From assembly GCA_937894085.1 (NCBI GenBank), contig CALCSG010000504.1, forward strand, positions 1 through 41,451: 41,451 nt of DNA, read 5' to 3'. This DNA comes from an uncultured Gammaproteobacteria bacterium (GTDB lineage: Bacteria; Pseudomonadota; Gammaproteobacteria; GCA-001735895). This document shows, piece by piece, positions 18,498 to 26,911 of this stretch. The position numbers were made by a program, and so were the translations under genes. The notes under the pieces are model-generated. The model searched no databases and was not told the origin of the DNA. It was given only the letters and a program-made list of their open reading frames with translations. Each line of letters starts with the position of its first letter. Position 1 is the stretch's first letter.

Positions 18498-19127
18498 TTA
18501 AGGCAACGCATCCGGCAAGGAATGCAGAAAACCGACATACAGGCTCTGTTTGCGTTTCGCCCGTTTCCATAAATCGGCAATTTCATCCTCAGTTAACAGG
18601 TCGGTTTGCAGGCATAACCTGACCGAATCGATCATATCCAGATGTTCCACTTCAAATGGTAAAAATTCGAGTAAAAATTCGGCCAGTTCTCGCGCCAGAT
18701 CGGATTCAGCAATTTCCTTTTTATCCAGTAATCGACGGGCATTTTCTGAAGATGGATAAGCCCACCAGGCATGGCGGGCAATATCGGGAGTTAAAGTCGG
18801 AGCATGCACAACAGCCACAACTGCTTCCGGCTCGCCTAATAATAACAATTGAGCCAGACTCTCTTCCTGTCTATCCTGACCCATACGGGTCCAGCGTTTG
18901 ATATAAACCGGATAACCACCCGGAGACCCGGTGATTTTGTTGGACAATAATTCCTTCACCAGACGAATATATTTCTCATCTTTACAGGTGGGATTTAGTT
19001 GAATCTTTGCATCACCTTTGGAGGATAAGGCATACACGATCATTTTAGACTCATCGATACGCACAGCCTTTAAATCCTGCGCCAGTAACACGTTTAAACG
19101 TAAGTTGTCTTCGTTAGAGAGTTGCAT
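18498..19127 (-). CDS. dsrS: DsrS-like protein, N-terminal part
   Basis: 209 residues, soluble, no signal peptide. The opening LSNEDNLRLNVLLAQDLKAV and the blocks GSPGGYPVYIKRWTRMGQ, LLLLGEPEAVVAVVHAP and AWWAYPSSENARRLL resemble proteins annotated as DsrS. DsrS is a cytoplasmic protein of unknown role encoded at the end of the dsr cluster in sulfur oxidisers such as Allochromatium. The assignment is from memory and not certain. DsrS proteins, as I recall them, are longer, about 360-370 residues, which fits the sum of this frame and the one at 18009-18482. It is the last gene of the Sel1-MoxR-VWA group, 184 bases after the VWA gene. No other dsr gene is visible. Confidence 0.55.
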   Translation of the reverse strand: MQLSNEDNLRLNVLLAQDLKAVRIDESKMIVYALSSKGDAKIQLNPTCKDEKYIRLVKELLSNKITGSPGGYPVYIKRWTRMGQDRQEESLAQLLLLGEPEAVVAVVHAPTLTPDIARHAWWAYPSSENARRLLDKKEIAESDLARELAEFLLEFLPFEVEHLDMIDSVRLCLQTDLLTEDEIADLWKRAKRKQSLYVGFLHSLPDALP

Positions 19128-19147
19128 AATTATGTTTATAAAAAAGA

Positions 19148-19307
19148 TTTCACCACAGAGGACACGGAGATCACAGAGATTTTTAATGTTTTCTCACACT
19201 TAAAGTTAAATATTTCTAACTGTTTAGTACTCATCAACAACCATATTTTTACTATAAATTATAAAAATAATATACCGTAGAAAAACTCTGTGTCCTTTGC
19301 GGTGAAA
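19148..19307. repeat. Inverted CACAGAGGACAC-type repeat pair
   Basis: TTTCACCACAGAGGACACGG (19148-19167, continuing AG) and the complement of 19286-19307 (TTTCACCGCAAAGGACACAG, continuing AG) agree at 19 of 22 positions, in opposite orientation. They enclose about 115 bases of AT-rich DNA with no gene, between the VWA gene and the DsrS-like gene. This is another member of the foldback class seen at 2397-2492. Transcripts could fold across it and separate expression of the two genes. Confidence 0.6.
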
Positions 19308-19311
19308 TATT

Positions 19312-20691
19312 TTAATTCAATTGAATCCTGTCACCCCATGGCACAGGCTTTTTTCCTTTAACCAGCCAGGTAACCGGGTAACTGGCTTCTGATGCGGGAA
19401 ACACACCTTCCGCATCGGTAAAATAAACCAGCAGATCCGGACGCACATCATTCAATTCTATCCACTCAAATACCGGATTAAAATCGGTACTGCCTCCACC
19501 GATAATACGCTCCGGTAACTGACAATATTCCCAGGCTTCAAATACCCACGGACTATCACCGGTAATTTTTGAATCACAGGTTAAAAAGGTGACTCGAGCG
19601 CGAACCTGAGACTTGAGGGAATCTACTTCTGCGATAAATTCATTCAGTTCATCACGATGAATTGATCCACTCACATCAATGGCTACCACTATATTCATTT
19701 GCGGGCTGCGCAAGCTTGGGTAAATGGCCGGATCGCCACGTCGACTGGAGGGCCTTGTATAACTGTAATCATCACGCGAGACACTATTCATGTAACGAGC
19801 CAGTAAAGCACGCCAGGGTAAAGTAGGCTGCAGGAAGAAGTCGATCATGCGTGCCATGCCTTCACCCAGTTTACCAGCCTGCTGCGCCTGCTGAGCAGAA
19901 CCTGCCAGGCGCTGCTGCCACTGCACATGCAGATCGTCTTTCTCAGACTCGGTGAGTGGTTCAGGTTGTGCCATTTGCGCAGGATCATCAACCGGGTCAG
20001 TTGGTTGGGATTGCGGCGGTTGATCACTTTTCTGTTGAGGAAGACCCGATTCCTGTTTCTGAGGATCCTGATTATTATCCTGACCTTCACCCTGTTGCTG
20101 TGAAGGTTTATCCCCTTTCGACTGTTGCTGCTCGTCCAGTTTTACATCGCCAGTACCGCCAGACTCGGTTTTCTGATCTTTCTGATCCAGCGGGTTTTGC
20201 TGCTTATCCTGCCCGCCTTCGGCCTGTTCCTGTTTATCGTAAAGATGCTGATCCAGGGTCTCGGACATATCGTTGTCCTTGATCATCGGGTAAATTTCTT
20301 CCGCCGTCATGCCACGGTATTCTCTCAGCATCAATGAGCCTGGGGGAGGCTTTAGACCTTCATCGACGAGGATCGGATTTATTGCATAGTCACAGGCTAT
20401 ATCCCAACGGTGCTTGACCCGGTGTTCACGTCGCGCAAAATGCGATAGAGCACAATGCAGCGCTTCATGTGCCAGCACAAACTGCGCTTCGTCAGCACGC
20501 AACTCCTGGATGTATTCAGGGTTGTAATAAAATTTTTTAGCATCCGTGCCAGTCGTTGGACACCATTTAGGGTCAGCTGCCTGTAGTGGCAAACGCAATA
20601 CCAGCGCACCCAGAAAAGGTTTATCCAGAATAAGGCGAGTGCGTGCAGCACTCAGTTTATTTTCGATCTCTTCCAACGAAGTATCTGTCAC
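19312..20691 (-). CDS. VWA-like protein with DUF2201 putative metallopeptidase domain
   Basis: 459 residues, GTG start five bases after the MoxR stop. The N-terminal DUF2201 domain contains a zinc-protease-type HExxH, HEALHCALSH (75-84), with DIACDYAINPIL a little further on. Residues about 160-250 form a Gln/Asp/Pro-rich linker. The C-terminal VWA-like domain carries the MIDAS motif DVSGS in VVAIDVSGSIHRDELN (about 332-347) and a second conserved region with GGGSTDFNPVFEWI and YFTDAEG. This MoxR-VWA pairing is a chaperone-like system that typically activates or assembles a client complex. The client is unknown; the neighbouring DsrS-like and Sel1 proteins are candidates. It appears cytoplasmic and complete. 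Confidence 0.88.
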   Translation of the reverse strand: MTDTSLEEIENKLSAARTRLILDKPFLGALVLRLPLQAADPKWCPTTGTDAKKFYYNPEYIQELRADEAQFVLAHEALHCALSHFARREHRVKHRWDIACDYAINPILVDEGLKPPPGSLMLREYRGMTAEEIYPMIKDNDMSETLDQHLYDKQEQAEGGQDKQQNPLDQKDQKTESGGTGDVKLDEQQQSKGDKPSQQQGEGQDNNQDPQKQESGLPQQKSDQPPQSQPTDPVDDPAQMAQPEPLTESEKDDLHVQWQQRLAGSAQQAQQAGKLGEGMARMIDFFLQPTLPWRALLARYMNSVSRDDYSYTRPSSRRGDPAIYPSLRSPQMNIVVAIDVSGSIHRDELNEFIAEVDSLKSQVRARVTFLTCDSKITGDSPWVFEAWEYCQLPERIIGGGSTDFNPVFEWIELNDVRPDLLVYFTDAEGVFPASEASYPVTWLVKGKKPVPWGDRIQLN

Positions 20692-20696
20692 AACAT

Positions 20697-21740
20697 TTAA
20701 TTGTATAGAATCAAATCAGCAATAGAATCGGCCCAGTTAGCAAACTCTTCCACTTCAAACAGGTCATTGCCAATTGCCCTGTGCATATCCGACACCAGCA
20801 TAACGCCCATTTCACGTTGTGCAAAACAACTCGCATACTTCAGGATATTACCAAACACTGTACTGGCATTTTCACTGCTCTGGGCACGAATCGCCCGACC
20901 CACAAGCGCCGATGCAACGGCATATTGCAAATCGATTTCATCTGGAGCCTTAACATCTTCACCGCTTAAAATTTTATCCAGATCAGGCATTTGATCCAGA
21001 CTCTCGATAAACGCATGACACTCTATGCCAGCTGCCTGACCGATACAGGCTTGCAGGGAACCTAATAATAAATGCGGGTGGTCGATGAATTTGTGTAATG
21101 CCCGGTGTGCAAATTCCCAGGAACGCGGCGACGGAAAAGCCACCGGATTATGCGCAGGATCGAAATCAAATAACAGTTCCGGACGAAAGCGTAAAAAGCC
21201 GATAATGCGTTCATCGATGCCATTTTTATAGGCCCAGGCTACCCAGTCATCCAGGTTCAAATCTATTTCGTAGTGCGAAAATCTATTAGCCAGTGGTGCG
21301 GGCATCGCATACGTCACACCACGATCACCCTGGCGGTTACCTGCTGCAAATATAGCCCAGCCTTCTGGAACCTGATAGTTACCCAGTCGACGGTCCAGTA
21401 TTAACTGGTAGGCAGCGGCTGATACGGACGGTGCAGCTGAATTTATTTCATCCAGAAACAATATGCCCGAACTGCCGTGAATATCTTTATCCGGCAGCAT
21501 TGAAGGCACTGCCCACTCTACTTTGTTGCCCTGTTTAAACGGAATACCGCGCAAATCACTCGGTTCCATCTGCGACAGACGAATGTCGATGACCGGCAAG
21601 TCATTACTTTCACCAATTTGCATTACAATCTGTGATTTTCCTATGCCAGGAGGTCCCCACAGCATAACCGGGGTGTGGTGTCCTTTGAGAGTTCCGAGAA
21701 CTTCTTCTTCAAGTACTTTAGAGAGATAGGCAGGACGCAT
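20697..21740 (-). CDS. MoxR-family AAA+ ATPase
   Basis: 347 residues. Walker A GPPGIGKS (29-36), Walker B GILFLDEIN (92-100), sensor 1 Asn in FAAGNRQGDRG (about 135), and an arginine-rich NRFSHYEI segment are all intact. The C-terminal half is the helical lid typical of MoxR/YehL-type ATPases. Together with the VWA protein encoded directly downstream it should form an ATP-driven remodelling pair that matures a partner protein or inserts a cofactor. Its ATG overlaps the Sel1 gene's stop by one base (TAATG), showing coupled translation. Such pairs (CbbQ/CbbO, NorQ/NorD) activate metalloenzymes, but the partner here is DUF2201-type, not CbbO or NorD. Confidence 0.93.
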   Translation of the reverse strand: MRPAYLSKVLEEEVLGTLKGHHTPVMLWGPPGIGKSQIVMQIGESNDLPVIDIRLSQMEPSDLRGIPFKQGNKVEWAVPSMLPDKDIHGSSGILFLDEINSAAPSVSAAAYQLILDRRLGNYQVPEGWAIFAAGNRQGDRGVTYAMPAPLANRFSHYEIDLNLDDWVAWAYKNGIDERIIGFLRFRPELLFDFDPAHNPVAFPSPRSWEFAHRALHKFIDHPHLLLGSLQACIGQAAGIECHAFIESLDQMPDLDKILSGEDVKAPDEIDLQYAVASALVGRAIRAQSSENASTVFGNILKYASCFAQREMGVMLVSDMHRAIGNDLFEVEEFANWADSIADLILYN

Positions 21741-22165
21741 TAAAATCCTGCCTTTTTATACAACTCTTTGGCTTTTTCGGGATTTTTTTCAACACCATCA
21801 CCACTGTCATACATCATGGCCAGTGTGGTCATAGAACCAACCAGTCCCTGATCAGCGGCTTTGGTAAACCACTCAACGGCCTTTGCACCATCTTTTTCGA
21901 CACAGTCCCCATCCATGTACATGAAACCCAGACCATGTTGAGCGACTGCATGACCCTGCTCTGCTGCGGCTTTCATCCATGCAAAGGCTTCCTTTTCTTT
22001 TTTCACCATACCCAGACCATTTTGATACATGATCGCTACACGGTGCTGAGCATCCGGATCACCCTTTTCGGCAAAAGGCACCAGAAATTGGACTGCCCGG
22101 GCAAATTCTTTAGATTCGAAAGCGGACATACCACTTGTAAAGTTCATATCATTATCGGTTATCAT
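21740..22165 (-). CDS. Sel1-repeat (SLR/TPR-like) protein
   Basis: About 141 residues from ATG 22165, preferred because AGGT lies at proper spacing; the frame extends up to 22228 but the extra N-terminus has no support. At least three Sel1 repeats are visible: AQHRVAIMYQNGLGMVKKEK, AQHGLGFMYMDGDCVEKDGA and SMTTLAMMYDSGDGVEKNPE, each with the A-x-Y-x2-G-x-GV/V-x-K/D pattern that forms an alpha-alpha superhelix. Such repeats mediate protein-protein contacts. There is no signal peptide, so it is probably cytoplasmic. Its stop overlaps the MoxR start, so it likely works as an adaptor in the MoxR-VWA system. It is the first gene of this operon. Confidence 0.85.
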   Translation of the reverse strand: MITDNDMNFTSGMSAFESKEFARAVQFLVPFAEKGDPDAQHRVAIMYQNGLGMVKKEKEAFAWMKAAAEQGHAVAQHGLGFMYMDGDCVEKDGAKAVEWFTKAADQGLVGSMTTLAMMYDSGDGVEKNPEKAKELYKKAGF

Positions 22166-22340
22166 GATTGTTACCTGTTTAAAGCTTGATGCAAGATGCG
22201 GTATACAGATGTACAGTTCTCGGATCAAAGGGTGGAATGATAAGCATTTTTAGAAGAAATTCGAATACCTCTAATGGAACGTAATATAAGGACTCTTTCT
22301 ATTCTCCCAATAGAGATATAATATTTTTTTAATAACCTTG

Positions 22341-22346
22341 TATAAT
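22341..22346 (+). promoter_or_regulatory. Candidate -10 element for the 63-residue protein gene
   Basis: A perfect TATAAT preceded by CTTG, 93 bases upstream of the ATG at 22439, in a very AT-rich stretch. No convincing -35 hexamer lies 16-18 bases upstream, so it may depend on an activator or the AT-rich upstream DNA. Confidence 0.35.
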
Positions 22347-22438
22347 ACGCACCATTTTTAAGGCATGTAATAATTTAATTTACAAAGTATTACATGACAT
22401 ACTGGTCTAATTTATTTATCTGATTTGAGGAAATTGTT

Positions 22439-22630
22439 ATGGATCAAGCTTATCGCGACGCTACTACTAAAATGGAAGAAATGGGTGTACAGGAACAATA
22501 CATTATCGGCTGGCAAGGTGGTTACCTGGGTCACCCGGAAAGAGAAGAGCAGCAAGTTAATGATGCCTACTCTGCAGGTTATGAAGACGGCGCAGAAAAG
22601 AGTGAAGATAACTTCGCAAACTGGAAGTAA
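22439..22630 (+). CDS. 63-residue acidic protein with GWxxGYxG / YxxGYxxG motifs
   Basis: A small soluble protein with a good ribosome-binding site (GAGGAAATTGTT before the ATG), a candidate promoter upstream and a hairpin terminator just after it. It therefore looks like a genuine single-gene unit. Two Gly/aromatic motifs, IIGWQGGYLGHPEREEQQ and AYSAGYEDGAEK, are spaced about 25 residues apart. This faintly recalls ribosome modulation factor, in which paired G-Y/W-x2-G helices are separated by a proline. Unlike RMF, which is strongly basic, this protein is acidic, so I do not assign it to that family. Confidence 0.7.
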   Translation: MDQAYRDATTKMEEMGVQEQYIIGWQGGYLGHPEREEQQVNDAYSAGYEDGAEKSEDNFANWK

Positions 22631-22645
22631 CCTCTGCTAGTTTGT

Positions 22646-22671
22646 AAAGCGGGTTCCATCGGACCCGCTTT
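22646..22671 (+). terminator. Terminator after the 63-residue protein gene
   Basis: AAAGCGGGT (22646-22654) and ACCCGCTTT (22663-22671) form a perfect 9-bp stem with an 8-base loop, starting 16 bases after the stop. The tail is only TATTACT, so termination may be partial, but position and stem strength fit. Confidence 0.6.
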
Positions 22672-22716
22672 ATTACTCTCCCTACCGTTCACTTTCTGTT
22701 GACATGATCGATTGTC

Positions 22717-23283
22717 ATGGTTTTATCTCCTGAACAAATTTTTAAACAAACAACCTATATCAGGCGTATCACCCGGTTAACTGAAAACGATTTATCAAAC
22801 ATCGATAGTTACCTGCAATTATTACTCAGAGAAGATTCGTCTCAGCTCACTAAAACGCATTTTTTTCATGATAGATATGAAAATATATATCTTGAAAACT
22901 GTGACCATAAAGATCTAAACCGGTTGATGGATGAAAGCCTGGATTTTTGTGCCGAGCTTTTAGACGTTAACAAAGATGAGCTGGATATCGGCTACTGGTT
23001 TAACTTAATGGCTCCGGGTCATGTGACTACTTTACATACACATGATAATTTGAATGAATTAATTTCCGGTGTGGTTTATTTAACGGTTCCTGAAGATTCA
23101 GGGGAACTGGTTTTGAAAACTGGAAACAGCGAAATCAATTTAAAGCCTGTTAATGGAAATTACATATTCTTCGATCCAGAAACCCCACACCTGGTGTCAA
23201 AAAATAACTCTTTAAAGTATCGACTTTCCATCGGCATGAACATCGGTTTGAAGTCCGAGAAAATTGACTGGAAAAAAGCTTAA
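22717..23283 (+). CDS. Putative 2OG-Fe(II) oxygenase
   Basis: 188 residues. The core of a double-stranded beta-helix is visible: MAPGHVTTLHTHDN gives candidate iron ligands His107/His109, followed by ISGVVYLTVPEDSGEL, then FFDPETPHLV (His158) and YRLSIGMNI with Arg169, which would hold 2-oxoglutarate. The H-x-H...SGVVYL arrangement is that of the putative 2OG-Fe(II) oxygenase family found in cyanophages and many proteobacteria, related to prolyl hydroxylases. The substrate is unknown. There is no signal peptide. It stands alone between the terminator-bounded small gene and the 419-base gap before glgP. Confidence 0.75.
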   Translation: MVLSPEQIFKQTTYIRRITRLTENDLSNIDSYLQLLLREDSSQLTKTHFFHDRYENIYLENCDHKDLNRLMDESLDFCAELLDVNKDELDIGYWFNLMAPGHVTTLHTHDNLNELISGVVYLTVPEDSGELVLKTGNSEINLKPVNGNYIFFDPETPHLVSKNNSLKYRLSIGMNIGLKSEKIDWKKA

Positions 23284-23702
23284 GTCGTTTTATAAATTCA
23301 TTAAGGTATTTTAATTGCTCATAGGATTCTTATTACCGGAGTTGATCTATACTAAGGCTGAGCTAATTTAGAGTTTGTTATAATTAATATCAGGCAGGCA
23401 GTAATTACACTAATTGACCTCTATTTTCTTCCCGTAAGCTTAAAGAAAATAATACCAGAAATTAAAAGACCGTCTTACATCTGTAAACTCATTATTCTAT
23501 GAATTTGGGAAACTATTTGAAAACGCTAACCGATTGATATAATCCGTAAAACGACAGACAGCGAAAATTTGATTTACTGTAATAATGTAATAATGCTTTA
23601 ACACCGGTGAATTACGATATATATCCAGATACTTTTTCACTGTTAATATTAAGACTGCTATTGTCCGTGACATAACGACGGTACCTAAGAGATAAAAATA
23701 AT
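23284..23702. other. 419-base AT-rich gap upstream of glgP
   Basis: No gene, no clear hairpin and no recognised operator. The region is AT-rich, with many TAAT-type stretches near 23570-23600, and must contain the glgP promoter. I could not pick a convincing -35/-10 pair. Confidence 0.4.
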
Positions 23703-26198
23703 ATGAAGGGTAAAAAACAAGAGACTGCGTCTCCTCAAAAACATGATCACACGCGTACCAGTTTAACCATGCAAGGCTTGAAACGGGCTTTCGTTGATAA
23801 CCTGCTATATGCCCAGGGCCGCTTTCCTGAAGTAGCTTCTCCTCACGATTTATACATGTCTGCAGCTTATACTGTTAGAGATCGAATGCTAAATCGCTGG
23901 ATTAAAAGTGCCCGTACTTTTAAGGGAGAGCAGTCCCGTACGGTCTGTTATTTTTCTGCTGAATACCTGCTGGGGCCGCACCTTGCCAATAATCTGATTA
24001 ATTTAGGCATCATGGATGAAGCGCGCGAAGCCGGTAAACACCTGGGACTTGACTTTGATGACATAGTGCTTGAACAGGAAGAAGAGCCCGGGCTGGGTAA
24101 TGGTGGTCTCGGTCGTCTTGCCGCCTGCTATATGGATTCTCTCGCAACCTTACAAATCCCCGCAATTGGCTATGGCATTCGTTATGAATTTGGTATTTTT
24201 GACCAGATTATTGAAGATGGCTGGCAGGTGGAAATTAGTGACCTCTGGTTACGCAATGGCAATCCATGGGAACTGTTTCGTTCTGAACTCCGTTACACGG
24301 TCTGTTTTGGTGGAAGCACCGAACATTATCAGGATAACGGCAGATTGAAAGTAAGATGGAACCCTGACCTGGTAGTGCAAGGAGTAGCTTACGATACGCC
24401 TATTTTAGGTTACGGTGTCGGTAATGCTAACCTGTTACGTTTATGGAAAGCAGAAGCACCAAAGTCATTTGATATACAGGCATTTCATACTGGAAATTAC
24501 TACGGTGCAGTGAATGCAAAAGTTAACGCTGAAAATATCACCAAGGTTCTATACCCAAATGACGAACCTGAAGTTGGCAAGGAATTACGGCTCAAACAAC
24601 AATTCTTTTTTGTCTCATGTTCATTACAGGACATGATACGTCTACAGCTTGAAAGTGAATTACCGCTTGAACAATTCCATAAAAAATTTGCGGCCCAATT
24701 GAATGATACTCATCCTGCTATCGCAGTTCCTGAATTAATGAGACTCCTAATGGATGTCCATTTAATAGATTGGGATAAAGCCTGGAATATAACCTGTAAT
24801 ACTTTTTCATTTACCAATCATACTTTACTACCTGAAGCATTGGAAACCTGGTCAGTACCGCTATTCAAACGTTTACTACCTCGTCATCTGGAGATTATTT
24901 ATGAAATAAACAGGCAGTTTCTGGATGAAATGAGAATTAAATATCTGAATAATGACTCACTTATCTCTCGCCTGTCAATCATCGATGATCGGGGTACAAA
25001 GCGGGTACGCATGGCACACCTGGCGACAATTGGTAGCTGTGCTGTAAACGGTGTTGCAGCACTGCATACCGAGTTACTTAAATCGACTGTCATGAAAGAT
25101 TTCAATGAATTATGGCCGGATAAATTTCATAATATAACTAATGGCGTTACTCCAAGACGTTTTATGGTGGTCAGTAATCCCAGACTGGCGAAATTAATTA
25201 CTGACTCCTGTCAAAGTGAAGAATGGATCAATAACCTGGCCTGCCTGCAAAAAATCGAACCTTTTGCCGATGACAGTGTTTTTCAGAGTGACTGGCAAAC
25301 AGTTAAGACAGCCGCCAAGAGCGACCTGTCCAACTGGATGTTAAAAAATACCGGGATTAAGCTCGATCCACAAACCTTGTTTGATGTACAGGCCAAACGA
25401 ATTCATGAATATAAACGACAGCATCTTAACCTGTTGTACATAATAACACTCTACTTACGACTCAAGGCTGATCCGAATCTGGGCATTACACCACGCACCT
25501 TTATTTTTGGTGGCAAAGCGGCTCCCGGCTACACAATGGCTAAATTGATCATTAAACTGATTAACTCGGTTGCAGAAGTAATCAATCGTGATCCACAAAT
25601 AAACGGGTACTTACGCGTCGCCTTCTTACCTAATTTTAATGTTAAAAATGGTCAACGTTTGTATCCGGCTGCGGATTTATCTGAACAGATATCCCTGGCG
25701 GGCAAAGAAGCATCAGGCACCGGTAACATGAAATTTTCAATGAACGGAGCTTTGACTATTGGTACGCTGGATGGCGCTAATGTAGAAATCAGGCAGGAAG
25801 TTGGAGAAGAAAATTTTTTCCTGTTTGGACTCACTGCTGACGAAGTCCAGCAAAAGCAACTGGCAGGTTATTTACCACATGATTACTACACGAACAACCT
25901 GGAATTAAGCAATGCAATAAATCTGATCAATAGTGGAGTATTTTCTCACGGCGATAGCGAATTATTTCGGCCGCTTACCGAAAACCTGCTATGGCATGAC
26001 CCTTTTATGGTATTGGCTGATTTCCAGGCGTATGTAGAATGCCAGGATGAAGTCAGTCTGGCTTATAAGGATCGTTCCCACTGGAATAAAATGTCAATTC
26101 TTAACGTAGCCAGGATGGGTAAGTTTAGTTCAGATCGTTCTATTCAGGACTATTGTGATAAAATCTGGAAAGTAAAAGCAACTCCCGTGAAAAATTAG
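23703..26198 (+). CDS. glgP: Glycogen/starch/alpha-glucan phosphorylase
   Basis: 831 residues, the usual length of GlgP/MalP. It releases glucose-1-phosphate from the non-reducing ends of alpha-1,4-glucans. Diagnostic stretches are YFSAEYLLGPHLANNLINLG and LGNGGLGRLAACYMDSLATL near the N-terminus, LNDTHPAIAVPELMRLL in the middle, and the pyridoxal-phosphate signature EASGTGNMKFSMNGAL (Lys about 676) near the C-terminus. KRIHEYKRQHLNLL is also present. The enzyme is complete and cytoplasmic. No other glycogen gene is next to it, so it is probably a single-gene unit expressed when stored glycogen is used. The ribosome-binding site is weak (AAGAGA before the ATG). Confidence 0.95.
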   Translation: MKGKKQETASPQKHDHTRTSLTMQGLKRAFVDNLLYAQGRFPEVASPHDLYMSAAYTVRDRMLNRWIKSARTFKGEQSRTVCYFSAEYLLGPHLANNLINLGIMDEAREAGKHLGLDFDDIVLEQEEEPGLGNGGLGRLAACYMDSLATLQIPAIGYGIRYEFGIFDQIIEDGWQVEISDLWLRNGNPWELFRSELRYTVCFGGSTEHYQDNGRLKVRWNPDLVVQGVAYDTPILGYGVGNANLLRLWKAEAPKSFDIQAFHTGNYYGAVNAKVNAENITKVLYPNDEPEVGKELRLKQQFFFVSCSLQDMIRLQLESELPLEQFHKKFAAQLNDTHPAIAVPELMRLLMDVHLIDWDKAWNITCNTFSFTNHTLLPEALETWSVPLFKRLLPRHLEIIYEINRQFLDEMRIKYLNNDSLISRLSIIDDRGTKRVRMAHLATIGSCAVNGVAALHTELLKSTVMKDFNELWPDKFHNITNGVTPRRFMVVSNPRLAKLITDSCQSEEWINNLACLQKIEPFADDSVFQSDWQTVKTAAKSDLSNWMLKNTGIKLDPQTLFDVQAKRIHEYKRQHLNLLYIITLYLRLKADPNLGITPRTFIFGGKAAPGYTMAKLIIKLINSVAEVINRDPQINGYLRVAFLPNFNVKNGQRLYPAADLSEQISLAGKEASGTGNMKFSMNGALTIGTLDGANVEIRQEVGEENFFLFGLTADEVQQKQLAGYLPHDYYTNNLELSNAINLINSGVFSHGDSELFRPLTENLLWHDPFMVLADFQAYVECQDEVSLAYKDRSHWNKMSILNVARMGKFSSDRSIQDYCDKIWKVKATPVKN

Positions 26199-26456
26199 TT
26201 ACAAGGGAGAGAAACATTCAAAAAACATGCTTTACATCAGTCAATTTTTAGTTTCACATTCACTTGCTGAGTCTTATTCTGACAGCCTCGATGCCTAACA
26301 CTCGTATAGCTGAATTAGATGAATAAGAAAATAGTGCTCTAACCCTGTATCACAGGAAACTGAATTGAAGTTGGAAAGGCCAGGATACAATAGATATAAC
26401 CCCGGCCAAATTTATTTGATTTAGCTAATGATATTAAAAATTAGCCCTACAAATGA

Positions 26457-26777
26457 CTAGTCGCAACCATCATTTTCAGTTTCATACTCTCCGTTTTCCT
26501 GTTCATACTGGGTACGAACGAACATCATGTTTTCGACTCGTTTGAATTGTAAATTCATAGCCGCATCAACAGTATCACTTTTCATGCCATCGTAAATCAT
26601 CACGCGGCCCTTTGCTTCAGCCTGTTGAACGCTGCGACCGGGATTAAACAGTTGCTTTAACAGGTATGGATCATCGGCGTGGACGGGTGATGACATTACC
26701 AGAAACAGGAATATAATGAACTTGCCGGCGAATCTACCCAGGCATTCATTACTATTTATTGACAGTTGACTATCCAT
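26457..26777 (-). CDS. Small exported protein, paralogue of the one at 17659-18000
   Basis: 106 residues. A signal peptide (FAGKFIIFLFLVMSSPVHA, cleavage likely before DDPYLL) precedes a mature region of about 70 residues. AGGAG lies at good distance upstream of the ATG. The mature part shares G-x-V-x-IY-x-G (GRVMIYDGM), AM-x2-QF-x-R (AAMNLQFKRV), MMF and an acidic C-terminus ending in Cys-Asp (ENDGCD) with the 113-residue protein 9 kb away. The C-termini of both are rich in Glu, Asp and Asn with one terminal Cys. Function unknown. Upstream DNA contains TTCAGG motifs that also occur before the winged-helix regulator gene, so that regulator may control it. Confidence 0.75.
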   Translation of the reverse strand: MDSQLSINSNECLGRFAGKFIIFLFLVMSSPVHADDPYLLKQLFNPGRSVQQAEAKGRVMIYDGMKSDTVDAAMNLQFKRVENMMFVRTQYEQENGEYETENDGCD

Positions 26778-26911
26778 TTCGCTTTCTCCTGATTATATTT
26801 GTATTCAGGTAGATTTATAAGCTCCAGCTAAAATAAACACCTGACCGAATACAAATTAATAACTATCGTTTTACTAACCAAACCCTACCTTCTTCAAAAT
26901 AAGAACGTTAG

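Noticed and set aside
18009-22165. MoxR-VWA pair as CbbQ/CbbO or NorQ/NorD
   Set aside because: The VWA protein has the DUF2201 HExxH domain rather than CbbO/NorD architecture, and no RuBisCO or nitric oxide reductase gene is nearby.
22439-22630. Assignment of the 63-residue protein as ribosome modulation factor
   Set aside because: It is acidic whereas RMF is strongly basic, and only a loose Gly-aromatic spacing is shared.
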